NCBI GenBank assembly: GCA_012964825.1
Contig: DTTI01000034.1
Span: 1 to 37,151 of the forward strand
Direction of reading: 5' to 3'
DNA: 37,151 bases
From: Candidatus Neomarinimicrobiota bacterium
GTDB taxonomy: Bacteria > Fidelibacterota > Marinisomatia > Marinisomatales > S15-B10
Positions within the stretch are counted from its first letter, which is position 1, and the number at the start of each line of letters is the position of its first letter. The position numbers were made by a program, and so were the translations under genes. The notes under the pieces are model-generated. The model was not told the DNA's origin, did no database searches, and worked only from the letters and a program-made list of their open reading frames with translations. Positions 19,032-27,614 of the stretch are shown here, one piece after another.

Positions 19032-19310
19032 TTAGCCGAAATTGATGGATTTCATCTGTTCCAACACATTTGACACTTCCCGCTTGAGTTCGTTCCTGTT
19101 CCTCTGAAAATCATCAGAGGAGACATTCCCCATTTCATATTCAAGCTCCAATTCCTTGATCTGTTCATAGAGGGAAAGTTTACGTAATGCCAGCGCTTCA
19201 ACTGTCACTCCATGACCGGTTCTATTTTTTCCTTTAACTTCAAAGAGTGGCTGGACGGCAAAGCCGATGACCAGAACAAATGTGAGGACGATCATGAGGA
19301 CGGCGAACAT
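19032..19310 (-). CDS. Short CcmI-like cytochrome c maturation protein
   Basis: The start is set at the ATG at 19310, one nt after the ccmF stop codon (19312-19314); a longer frame up to 19394 lies inside ccmF and its first 28 codons look like out-of-frame ccmF. The 92-residue product has one N-terminal membrane helix (about 1-22). A soluble segment follows with YEQIKELELEYEMGNVSSDD, close to the N-terminal helical part of CcmI/CycH proteins (typically LEYE.G.L...DY). The TPR domain of full-length CcmI is absent. The likely role is as a membrane assembly factor in apocytochrome handling. Confidence 0.75.
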   Translation of the reverse strand: MFAVLMIVLTFVLVIGFAVQPLFEVKGKNRTGHGVTVEALALRKLSLYEQIKELELEYEMGNVSSDDFQRNRNELKREVSNVLEQMKSINFG

Positions 19311-19311
19311 T

Positions 19312-21285
19312 TTATTTTCCCTTGCCTGATGCACGGCTCGGCCAGAGAGCAATGACGGTCCCGAAAAGAAGGAAATAGCCCCCCAACCAGACAAACCGAA
19401 CCAGGCGGTTTACCATAATCTTAATGGTGAGCAGTTCATTCTCCGGATCTATGCCGCCAAATACAGAGTAGACGTCCTCCCGCCATGTGGAGTGAAGCGA
19501 AAGTTCGCTATGAGGCTGGTGGCGGTCAGGATTCGGATTGCGGTGAAAATATATCCGTTTCTCCGGGGTCAGGGAAACCACATTTTTGCCCTCTTTGATC
19601 ACATCAAGTGTGGCAATCCAGGCATAGTGATTCGGTCTCTCCTCTTCTTTCAAATCGGCAAGAAGTATATCATAGCCGGCCAGTTGAACTTCGTCACCCA
19701 CTGACATGGTCCATTCCTTATCTTCATCAAAGGCCTTTCCTATAAATCCCACAAACATAAAGACAATCCCTATATGAACGATATACCCTCCGTAGCGCGA
19801 CCTGTTCTTTGAGACCATCTTTAAGAAGGCAGTAAATGGGCTCTCGTCAAACTTTCTGGTTCTTACACTGATACCCCGCCAGAATTCAAGCAAAATAGCG
19901 GCTGCCACAAAGGCCGCAAGAAAAACTGTAACCACAGGATATACGGTCCGGATGCCCAAAACCAGAACCACCATAACTACCAGAAGACCTGTAAGAACAG
20001 GAATGGAGAAGTTCCTGATCAAACTCTCTTTGGAGGTTCTCCGCCATGCCAGCAGCGGGCCAATGCCAGCCAGCAATAGCAGGAAAAGACCGATGGGAAT
20101 TGTGATCTGATTGAAAAATGGCGCACCCACTGTGATCTGAGTTCCTGTTACTGCTTCAGAAATAATAGGGAATACAGTCCCCCACAATACAGCAAAACAT
20201 ATACTCACAAAAATAACATTATTAAAAAGAAACCCGCTCTCTCTGGAAACAAACGATTCCAGTCGCTTCTCGGTTTTCAGATCATTGAGTCTGGTGATAA
20301 TCAGATAAATACTTACAGCAAGAATGAGCAGGACGAACGCAAAAAACATGGGGCCCAGGGAAGATTGTGTAAAAGAGTGAACTGAGGAGACCACACCACT
20401 GCGCGTGAGAAACGTGCCGAAAATACAGAGCAGAAACGTCACCAGAATGAGGATCATGTTCCACACTCTCAGCATATTTTTCTTTTCCTGAATAATGATA
20501 CTGTGGATAAAAGCGGTCCCCGTCAACCAAGGCATGAAGGAGGCATTTTCAACAGGGTCCCATGCCCAGTAGCCACCCCATCCCAGCTCATTGTAGGCCC
20601 ACCAGCCTCCCAATAGGACTCCGATTCCAAGGGCCAGCCAGGTGAACAGCGTCCACCGGCGGATGGTGCGTACCCAGACAGCGTCCAACTGCCGGGAAAA
20701 AAGTGCCGCTATGGCAAAGGCAAAGGGAACAGAGAAACCCACATAGCCTAGATAAAGCATGGGCGGGTGTATGGCCATGGCGGGATTTTGAAGCAGCGGA
20801 TTGAGCCCCAGTCCATCTTGTACCACAAAGTCAGCCTCAACTGGTGCAAAGGGATTAGCCACAAAATTGACCAGCAGCAAAAAGAAAGCCTGGATGACGG
20901 TGAGTGTTATGATGACATAAGGCATGAGCTTCTCATGCCTGTGCCTGTTTTGAAATATGACCACAGCCGAATAGCAGCAGAGAACAAAGAGCCAGAACAA
21001 AAGCGATCCTGACTGGCCCGCCCAGATTGCCGTGAATTTGTAGATGGTAGGCGTGCCCAGGCTGGTGTACTTGGCCACATAGTCCATGTCAAAATCGCTT
21101 TTCAAAAGACTTGCCAGCAGCGTTACCGTTGCCAGTACTACAAGAAAGCAGACGCTCAGGCTGGTTCTCTGAGCCGCAAAGAAAAATCTCTCATCGCTCC
21201 GCCGAAGGAAAAGAACGATGAGAAAAATGGTGACAACGGCTAAGCCGAGACTCAGACTGAGAAGTGAGGCACCGTATTGTGGCAT
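19312..21285 (-). CDS. ccmF: Cytochrome c heme lyase subunit CcmF
   Basis: Large membrane protein that takes heme from CcmE and attaches it to apocytochrome CxxCH sites. The 657 residues have many membrane helices, the conserved IHPPMLYLGYVG (172-183) and the WWD motif WGGYWAWDPVENASFMPW (236-253). The family's usual C-terminal periplasmic segment and last helix are complete. It follows ccmE by 30 nt and is followed immediately by the ccmI-like gene. No ccmG or ccmH thioredoxin/thiol subunit lies in the window. Confidence 0.95.
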   Translation of the reverse strand: MPQYGASLLSLSLGLAVVTIFLIVLFLRRSDERFFFAAQRTSLSVCFLVVLATVTLLASLLKSDFDMDYVAKYTSLGTPTIYKFTAIWAGQSGSLLFWLFVLCCYSAVVIFQNRHRHEKLMPYVIITLTVIQAFFLLLVNFVANPFAPVEADFVVQDGLGLNPLLQNPAMAIHPPMLYLGYVGFSVPFAFAIAALFSRQLDAVWVRTIRRWTLFTWLALGIGVLLGGWWAYNELGWGGYWAWDPVENASFMPWLTGTAFIHSIIIQEKKNMLRVWNMILILVTFLLCIFGTFLTRSGVVSSVHSFTQSSLGPMFFAFVLLILAVSIYLIITRLNDLKTEKRLESFVSRESGFLFNNVIFVSICFAVLWGTVFPIISEAVTGTQITVGAPFFNQITIPIGLFLLLLAGIGPLLAWRRTSKESLIRNFSIPVLTGLLVVMVVLVLGIRTVYPVVTVFLAAFVAAAILLEFWRGISVRTRKFDESPFTAFLKMVSKNRSRYGGYIVHIGIVFMFVGFIGKAFDEDKEWTMSVGDEVQLAGYDILLADLKEEERPNHYAWIATLDVIKEGKNVVSLTPEKRIYFHRNPNPDRHQPHSELSLHSTWREDVYSVFGGIDPENELLTIKIMVNRLVRFVWLGGYFLLFGTVIALWPSRASGKGK

Positions 21286-21315
21286 ATCTTTATACTATAG
21301 AATTGAAGAACAGGA

Positions 21316-21720
21316 TCAAAGGGAGGTATCCGTTTCCCTCAGGTCGCCCTCATAGCGAGAGGCGCACTTTGTCATGAGATTGTCCGCGTAGAATTTTTCA
21401 CCGTCGTAGATACCCTCCACAATGACTTCAGACCCATTTTTGAACATATCAGGTACGATTTTGTGATAATTGACAGGCAGCTGGTTTTGTTCCTGTATCA
21501 GAACAAAAGAAAGGGAGAGAGGATCATCCTTATTTCGGACAATAGAACCGTCTTTTACATTGCCGCCTAATCGAAACCGCTTACCGGGTTTATTATCTTT
21601 TTTTATTGTCAATTCCTGAATGGTGACATATGGAAGTTCATTCCCTTTAAAACCAAGGCCGACCCAGACAGTCATCAGGAGAGCGATGGCAATGATGACA
21701 GCTGCAAATTTCTTATTCAT
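21316..21720 (-). CDS. ccmE: Heme chaperone CcmE, cysteine (CxxxY) variant
   Basis: Periplasmic heme carrier anchored by an N-terminal helix (about 5-23), with the OB-fold core RLGGNVKDGSIVR and LPVNYHKIVPDMFKNGSEVI. The usual covalent heme ligand is a histidine in HxxxY; here the aligned segment is CASRY, with Cys119 and Tyr123. Such CxxxY CcmE proteins are known from archaea and some Desulfovibrio-type bacteria (system I*), where heme binds through cysteine. The ATG at 21720 lies 12 nt after the mutase gene. Confidence 0.93.
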   Translation of the reverse strand: MNKKFAAVIIAIALLMTVWVGLGFKGNELPYVTIQELTIKKDNKPGKRFRLGGNVKDGSIVRNKDDPLSLSFVLIQEQNQLPVNYHKIVPDMFKNGSEVIVEGIYDGEKFYADNLMTKCASRYEGDLRETDTSL

Positions 21721-21732
21721 GTGTCACTCTTA

Positions 21733-23403
21733 TTACAGAACAGGCGTTTCTGTCCACTCCCCAAAAACTTTTTTCATGGCGTCAACAATTTCTCCCATGG
21801 TGGCATCTGCTTTTGCAGCTTCCACGATGGGCGGAACCAAGTTTCCGCCTTCGCGCGAAATCTCTTCCACCCTATTGAGACAAGCATCAACCATTGCCTG
21901 GTCACGGTTTTCACGGAGCTTGACCAAATCTGCTTTTTGTTTTTCCTCGGCCTCCAGACCGATCTCCAGAATAGGGATCTCTATTTCTTCATCTTCTTTA
22001 ATGAAGTCATTAACCCCCACCACAATGCGGCTGTTTTCATTCACCTTCTTTTCATAGTCAAACGAGGCACGTGCAATCTCCCGCTGAAAAAATCCCTCCT
22101 CAAGTGCCGGAATAACACCACCCATTTTTTCCACTTTCTCAAAATATTCTTTTGCCTCTTTCTCCAGTTCATCAGTGAGTGATTCGATGTACCAAGACCC
22201 TCCCAGAGGATCAACAACATTGGCCACACCTGTTTCATAGGCAATAATCTGCTGGGTCCTGAGTGCAATCTCGGCAGCCTTTTTTGAAGGCAAGGCCAGT
22301 GTTTCATCCATGGAATTGGTATGAAGGGACTGTGTCCCGCCCAAGACGCCGGCCATGGCCTGGAATGCGGTGCGGGCAATATTGACTTCCGGCTGTTGGG
22401 CGGTGAGGCTGCAGCCGGCTGTCTGCGTGTGAAAACGCAGTTTCCACGAGCGGGAATCCTTGGCACCGTATTTCTCTTTCATATGACGGGCCCAGATTCG
22501 CCGCGCAGCCCTAAACTTTGCGATTTCTTCCAAAAAATCAAGATGGGAGTTGAAGAAAAAAGAGAGTCTAGGAGCAAACTTGTCAATATCAATACCGCGC
22601 TCGATGGCATGCTCAACATAACAGAATCCATCCAGCAGCGTGAATGCAAGTTCCTGAGCGGCGGTGGAGCCTGCCTCCCGGATGTGATAGCCGCTGACGG
22701 AGACAGTATTGAACTGTGGCATTTCGTTGGTGCAAAACTCAATAGTGTCTGTAATAATCCTCATATGATCTCTGGGCGGGTAGATCCATTCTTTCTGAGC
22801 AATGAACTCTTTCAGGATATCGTTTTGAAGTGTTCCACGGAGATCCTTTAGAGGGATACCCTGTTCTTCAGCAACGGCAATGTAGAGAGCCAGCAAAACG
22901 ATGGAGGGACCGTTAATGGTCTGGGAAACGCTCACATCACCGAGGCTGATACCGTCAAAAAGTGTCTTCATATCTTTGAGAGAGCAGACGGAAACACCGC
23001 ATCTACCCACCTCTCCCTCGGAAAAGGGGTGGTCCGGATCGTAGCCCATGAGGGTGGGCATATCATAGGCTATGGAGAGACCCATTTGACCCTCCCTCAT
23101 GAGAAAATGGTACCTTTCGTTGGTTTCCCTCGGTGTCCCGAAACCTGAGAATTGCCGCATGGTCCATAGCTTGCCACGGTACATGTTGGCGTGGATGCCT
23201 CTTGTGTAAGGATATTGCCCGGGAAAACTGATCTTATCCATGAAATCACCGGTGGGCTGTTCCGGGTAGTAGAGCACATCTACCTCTTCACCACTTAGAG
23301 TATCAAAGCTGTACTGACGCTCTCCATTTGAAGAGGATTCCTTCTTCCAGCGTGCCTCAGATTCAGAGAAGAATTCTAGTTGGTGGTTCCCGTTTGAGGA
23401 CAT
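21733..23403 (-). CDS. Coenzyme-B12-dependent acyl-CoA mutase, large subunit (isobutyryl-CoA mutase-like pocket)
   Basis: A 556-residue TIM-barrel mutase of the methylmalonyl-CoA mutase superfamily without the B12-binding domain, which must come from a separate small subunit outside this window. Radical-enzyme residues are kept: His240 in SGYHIREAG and Gln193 in GTLQNDILKEF (MCM His244 and Gln197). The substrate-pocket pair differs from MCM. Tyr89 is Phe85 (MRQFSGFGT) and Arg207 is Gln203 (KEFIAQKEW). Phe plus Gln is the known isobutyryl-CoA mutase combination, so interconversion of isobutyryl-CoA and butyryl-CoA is predicted over methylmalonyl/succinyl-CoA. Length matches the two-subunit IcmA type. 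It is separated from cstA by 1 nt and is followed by ccmE. Family is certain; substrate is inference. Confidence 0.85.
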   Translation of the reverse strand: MSSNGNHQLEFFSESEARWKKESSSNGERQYSFDTLSGEEVDVLYYPEQPTGDFMDKISFPGQYPYTRGIHANMYRGKLWTMRQFSGFGTPRETNERYHFLMREGQMGLSIAYDMPTLMGYDPDHPFSEGEVGRCGVSVCSLKDMKTLFDGISLGDVSVSQTINGPSIVLLALYIAVAEEQGIPLKDLRGTLQNDILKEFIAQKEWIYPPRDHMRIITDTIEFCTNEMPQFNTVSVSGYHIREAGSTAAQELAFTLLDGFCYVEHAIERGIDIDKFAPRLSFFFNSHLDFLEEIAKFRAARRIWARHMKEKYGAKDSRSWKLRFHTQTAGCSLTAQQPEVNIARTAFQAMAGVLGGTQSLHTNSMDETLALPSKKAAEIALRTQQIIAYETGVANVVDPLGGSWYIESLTDELEKEAKEYFEKVEKMGGVIPALEEGFFQREIARASFDYEKKVNENSRIVVGVNDFIKEDEEIEIPILEIGLEAEEKQKADLVKLRENRDQAMVDACLNRVEEISREGGNLVPPIVEAAKADATMGEIVDAMKKVFGEWTETPVL

Positions 23404-23404
23404 T

Positions 23405-25132
23405 TTAGTTAGATCCGGTCACCCGGGATCTGGTTACAGTTTGAACTCCTTCGTAGATCATCCAGACAATAAGGACAATCAGAAACATGTTTAGGCCGAA
23501 AAAAAGCCAGTTATTCGTGAAAAAATCTATGGTATTTATGATGATAGACACAAGTGTTCCTGTCATGACTAAGATCATGGGAATAAGTACCGGCAAGATT
23601 GGCCTTTTCAGCTGCCAGAAGTAGAGCGTTACCACCATGAGTGTCAATCCAGCCAACATCTGGTTACTGGCACCAAACATGGGCCAGAGTACCCATCCCG
23701 CCTGTTTGGCCGCACCGGTGGATGGATCGGTCACATTCCATAGAGTTAAAGCAAGGGCCGGCAGGACAGCAACAGCTGTTCCAATGTACCTGTTTGTCAG
23801 CAGCTTGATATTCACAGCACTGCCAAGTTCGGACAGGACGAACCGCTGAATACGTGTGGCAGTGTCCAGGGTTGTGGCGGCAAATGAAATAACCAGAACT
23901 GCCATAAGTGTTTTTGCCAATTCGGCCGGAACGCCCAATTCCTGAATGAGGGCACCTCCGCCCAGAACAAAAGCAGACGCCTTGTTACCGCTGGCATGGG
24001 CCCAGCTGTCATAATAGACGGCCCAGGAAAGATCCGCCACCTGCCCTTGAGAGGGCAGTGTGCAGGCAGCCACGAGGGAAATCCCCGCCACCGCTGCAAT
24101 CATGGATGCAAGGGCCAGAGTCCCCTCCCCCAACATACCGCCGTAGCCGATGAAGCGTGTATCGTTCACATGATTCACCTGCTTGGAGGTCGTACCCGAA
24201 GAAACAAGGCCGTGAAAGCCGCTGATGGCACCACAGGCGATTGTGACGAACAGGAGCGGGATCATAGGCGGTGCGCCGTGGTCCACCACCATCCTGATGG
24301 CCGGAGCCTCAACTAGAGGCCGAACATAGAAAATTCCTGCGTAAAGTAATCCGAGCCCAACAAGAAGTTGGTGGCTGTTAATAAAATCTCTCGGTTGAAG
24401 GAGGAACCAAACAGGCAAGAGACTTGCAATGGCCGAGTAGATAAACAGCAGAATCACCCAAGTGGTCGACGCATCGGTCGGTGACATGCCCAGACTCTCA
24501 AAACTGAGGGGTGTTTTTGTTCCAACCCAGACAAAGAAGTAGAGCAGGCCAAGAGCTACAAGAGACGGCACCAGTGCATCTACACCTTTTTTGTAAATGA
24601 GCCACCCCACAGCAATTGCCAGCAGGATCTCTATATTGATGGGTAGAACAGTGCTGGGGACACCCACAAAAAGATCGGCTATGGCCATAGCGAAAACGGC
24701 CAGCACCAACCACACCAACATCATGACAAACAGAAGGAACATAATGCGGGCATTATCGCTCATGAGCTTGCTGCTCACATCAGCGATGCTCCGCCCCTTT
24801 TCACGAACGCTCACAATCAGCGCACCAAAGTCATGAACAGCACCCATAAAAACGGTTCCGAGGATAATCCAGAGGCACGCCGGGAGCCAACCCCAGTAGG
24901 CGGCTACGCAGGGACCAATGATGGGCGCCGCACCGGCGATGGAAGTGAAATGATGACCAAAAAGGATGTGCTTTTTCGTGGGAACGTAATCCACATCGTC
25001 CCTCAGTTCATGAGCAGGGACTTTTAAGTCAGGATCAGTTTTGTATATCTGGTCAGAGATCCAGCGGGAATAGAAGCGATAACCCAGATAAAAGGCCGAC
25101 AAACCTATAACGGCAAGGAGTGCAGAATTCAT
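23405..25132 (-). CDS. cstA: Carbon starvation protein A family transporter
   Basis: Polytopic inner-membrane transporter of the CstA family, whose members import peptides or pyruvate. The 575 residues comprise an N-terminal CstA core with YVPTKKHILFGHHFTSIAGAAPI and the GPCVAAYWGWLPA segment, SGTTSKQVNHVNDTRFIGYG in the middle, and a C-terminal region with ATTLDTATRIQRF. About 14-16 membrane helices are evident. It starts 18 nt after dxs and ends 1 nt before the mutase gene. The substrate cannot be read from the sequence. Confidence 0.92.
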   Translation of the reverse strand: MNSALLAVIGLSAFYLGYRFYSRWISDQIYKTDPDLKVPAHELRDDVDYVPTKKHILFGHHFTSIAGAAPIIGPCVAAYWGWLPACLWIILGTVFMGAVHDFGALIVSVREKGRSIADVSSKLMSDNARIMFLLFVMMLVWLVLAVFAMAIADLFVGVPSTVLPINIEILLAIAVGWLIYKKGVDALVPSLVALGLLYFFVWVGTKTPLSFESLGMSPTDASTTWVILLFIYSAIASLLPVWFLLQPRDFINSHQLLVGLGLLYAGIFYVRPLVEAPAIRMVVDHGAPPMIPLLFVTIACGAISGFHGLVSSGTTSKQVNHVNDTRFIGYGGMLGEGTLALASMIAAVAGISLVAACTLPSQGQVADLSWAVYYDSWAHASGNKASAFVLGGGALIQELGVPAELAKTLMAVLVISFAATTLDTATRIQRFVLSELGSAVNIKLLTNRYIGTAVAVLPALALTLWNVTDPSTGAAKQAGWVLWPMFGASNQMLAGLTLMVVTLYFWQLKRPILPVLIPMILVMTGTLVSIIINTIDFFTNNWLFFGLNMFLIVLIVWMIYEGVQTVTRSRVTGSN

Positions 25133-25150
25133 TCTATGTTGATATTCAGG

Positions 25151-27037
25151 CTAGGGGATGGTTGAGACCGAGGCTGCCAGTTCTGACACCGTTTCAGCAA
25201 TCTTCTCCGCTGTGAGACCGAGGTCGTTCAACAGCCGCCGCCGATCACCGTGCTCAACAAACTCATCTGGAATACCCAGCTGACGTACTTTCCCGATAAA
25301 ATTTCTTTTATTCAAAGCGGACATAACGGCTGACCCAAAACCACCTTCAAGAGACCCTTCCTCAATGGTAACCACCGTTGAAAATTGTTCGCATATCTCA
25401 TCCAGCATCCTTTCATCCAGGGGCTTAACGAAACGAGCATTCACAAGTTGAAAATCCATGTTCTGTTTTTCAAGTGCATCCCGTGCTTCTATCACCATGC
25501 TGCCCACAGCCAGGACGATAAGGTCGCTTCCTTCTTTCAAAACTTCCCACGTGCCCACTTCAACAGCTTTCGGTGCCAGCGATTCATCAAAAACCATGGA
25601 TGAAGCTTTCGGATAGCGTACCGCAAAAGGACCTTGCCAATGGTTCAGTCCGGTGTACATGAGATCTCGCAGTTCATTACCATCTTTCGGCGCCGCCAGG
25701 GCCATACCGGGAATTAACCTGAGAAAAGAGAGGTCAAACACACCGTGATGGGTAGGGCCGTCCGGTCCCACAACGCCGGCTCTGTCCAGACAGAACAGGA
25801 CAGGCAGTTTCTGTAGAGCAATATCGTGGATGATCATGTCATAACTGCGCTGTAAAAATGTAGAATAAATGGCCACTATGGGCTTCAGCCCAGATGCAGC
25901 CAGACCACCGGCAAATGTTACGGTGTGGCCTTCGGCGATCCCGCTGTCAAAGAATCTGTCAGGATATTTTTCAGCAAAAGGAACAAGGCCTGTTCCCTCC
26001 CGCATGGCCGCCACCACGCTGACAACATCTTCATCTTCTTCGGCAAGCTGACAAGCGATGGAACCAAAAACTTTGCTGTATCCCGGCGCTATAGAAGGCT
26101 CTTTAGCCTGGCCGTCACCGTTGCCGGAAAGAGAATAATACTTCAGCGGATCGGCTTCAGCTTTTTCTTTGCCGATTCCTTTCCGTGTCAGTACATGGAC
26201 CACTGCCGGATATGATACACCCTTCAAATTCTGAAACGCCTCCAGCATTTCATCCATATTGTGACCATCGATGGGACCGAAATACCTGATTCCCAACTCC
26301 TCGAAAATCATACCCGGCACAAGAAAATGCTTGAGACCCTCCTGGATGGTGTGCGCTATTCGGCGGAGAACTTTCTTAGGGATTCCCGGAAGTATTCCTG
26401 TCAATTCCCAGATCTTATCCCTCACACGGTTGTAGAGCGGATTTGTCACCACCTTTGTGAGGTAGTGGGACAGGGCACCGACTGTGTGTGAAATGGACAT
26501 TTTGTTATCGTTCACCACCAACAACAATTGACTCGGGAGTACGCCAGCATTGTTTAACCCTTCGTAAGCAAGACCGCCTGTCATGGCGCCATCACCGATA
26601 ACGGCCACAATGCGGTGTTTTTCCCCTTTCAGGTCACGGGCTCGGGCCATACCCAAAGCAGCTGAAATGGAGGTGCTGGCATGGCCAGCACCAAAAACGT
26701 CATACTCACTTTCGTCACGCTTACAGAAACCGCTGATGCCGTCACCCTGGCGTAAAGTATCAAAGCTGTCCCGGCGTCCTGTGATAATCTTGTGGGGATA
26801 GCACTGGTGACCCACATCCCAGATGAGTAAATCTTTCGGAGTATCAAAAACCCTGTGAAGGGCCACGGTGAGATCAACAACACCAAGGGGAGATGAAAAG
26901 TGGCCTCCCTTCTCTTCAACCACATCGATGATGTTCTGGCGAATATCATCGCAAAGGGAAGAGAGTTCCGTGCGATCCAGCTGCCTCAGGTCATGGGGTG
27001 AATCAACCCTCTCCAAGATACTGGTTTTTTCAGGCAA
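25151..27037 (-). CDS. dxs: 1-deoxy-D-xylulose-5-phosphate synthase
   Basis: Thiamine-diphosphate enzyme that condenses pyruvate and glyceraldehyde 3-phosphate, the first step of the MEP isoprenoid pathway. The 628 residues show WDVGHQCYPHKIITGR, the ThDP motif GDGAMTGGLAYEGLNNAG (near 147-164), the middle domain DSGIAEGHTVTFAGGLA and a transketolase C-terminal domain. The start is TTG at 27037, overlapping pdxT by 8 nt; no in-frame ATG lies near the expected N-terminus. It shares the block with ispH, the last MEP enzyme. Confidence 0.96.
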   Translation of the reverse strand: MPEKTSILERVDSPHDLRQLDRTELSSLCDDIRQNIIDVVEEKGGHFSSPLGVVDLTVALHRVFDTPKDLLIWDVGHQCYPHKIITGRRDSFDTLRQGDGISGFCKRDESEYDVFGAGHASTSISAALGMARARDLKGEKHRIVAVIGDGAMTGGLAYEGLNNAGVLPSQLLLVVNDNKMSISHTVGALSHYLTKVVTNPLYNRVRDKIWELTGILPGIPKKVLRRIAHTIQEGLKHFLVPGMIFEELGIRYFGPIDGHNMDEMLEAFQNLKGVSYPAVVHVLTRKGIGKEKAEADPLKYYSLSGNGDGQAKEPSIAPGYSKVFGSIACQLAEEDEDVVSVVAAMREGTGLVPFAEKYPDRFFDSGIAEGHTVTFAGGLAASGLKPIVAIYSTFLQRSYDMIIHDIALQKLPVLFCLDRAGVVGPDGPTHHGVFDLSFLRLIPGMALAAPKDGNELRDLMYTGLNHWQGPFAVRYPKASSMVFDESLAPKAVEVGTWEVLKEGSDLIVLAVGSMVIEARDALEKQNMDFQLVNARFVKPLDERMLDEICEQFSTVVTIEEGSLEGGFGSAVMSALNKRNFIGKVRQLGIPDEFVEHGDRRRLLNDLGLTAEKIAETVSELAASVSTIP

Positions 27038-27614
27038 GTGACATTTCCCCTTTCAGGGTAGTAAAGTAGTCATGAATCCGGGTTTCTCCCGTCAGTTCGG
27101 GATGAAACGCAGCGGCCATGTGGTGCCCTTCCTGAACAAGGACAGGTTCATCATTAACGGATGCTAGGACCTCAACACCTTCACCCAGGTTCTTGATCCT
27201 TGGTGCCCGGATAAAGACACCACGCATGGAAAAGGCCTGACCATTGGTAGTAACATCCAGATTATCAATGAAGGAATCGACCTGTCGTCCATAAGCGTTC
27301 CGCTCAATTTCCATATGGATAAGGTTCAGTGTCTCCACACGGTCATCATCTACTTTGGTAGCCATGAGGATCATACCCGCACAGGTACCGAACACGGGCC
27401 GATCAGCGGCAAAGTTGAGTAGCGCGTCATACATATCAATCTCATTGATGAGCTTGGTCATTGTGGTGGATTCACCGCCGGGGATGATGAGACCGTAACA
27501 CTCTTTAAGGTCCTCAGGTCTCCGTACATCCACAGACTGAACATCCAGTTGTTTCAGAACTGCAAAATGTTTGGCATACGCCCCCTGGAGACCAAGGACG
27601 CCGATTCGCTTCAC
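27030..27614 (-). CDS. pdxT: Pyridoxal 5'-phosphate synthase glutaminase subunit
   Basis: Supplies ammonia from glutamine to PdxS. The 194-residue class I amidotransferase has IGVLGLQGAYAKH, the oxyanion segment PGGESTTM (46-53), the nucleophile Cys78 in FGTCAGM, and the His171/Glu173 pair in FHPELTGE. All catalytic residues are present. Its ATG overlaps the pdxS stop by one base, and its own 3' end overlaps dxs. Confidence 0.96.
   Translation of the reverse strand: MKRIGVLGLQGAYAKHFAVLKQLDVQSVDVRRPEDLKECYGLIIPGGESTTMTKLINEIDMYDALLNFAADRPVFGTCAGMILMATKVDDDRVETLNLIHMEIERNAYGRQVDSFIDNLDVTTNGQAFSMRGVFIRAPRIKNLGEGVEVLASVNDEPVLVQEGHHMAAAFHPELTGETRIHDYFTTLKGEMSLA

Noticed and set aside
19311-19394. 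Longer N-terminus of the ccmI-like gene (MSGWGAISFF...)
   Set aside because: These codons lie inside ccmF out of frame; the ATG at 19310 directly precedes the membrane helix and follows the ccmF stop by one base.
21733-23403. Mutase regarded as truncated because the B12 domain is missing
   Set aside because: About 550-residue large subunits with a separate B12-binding subunit are a normal form of the family, and the barrel is complete.
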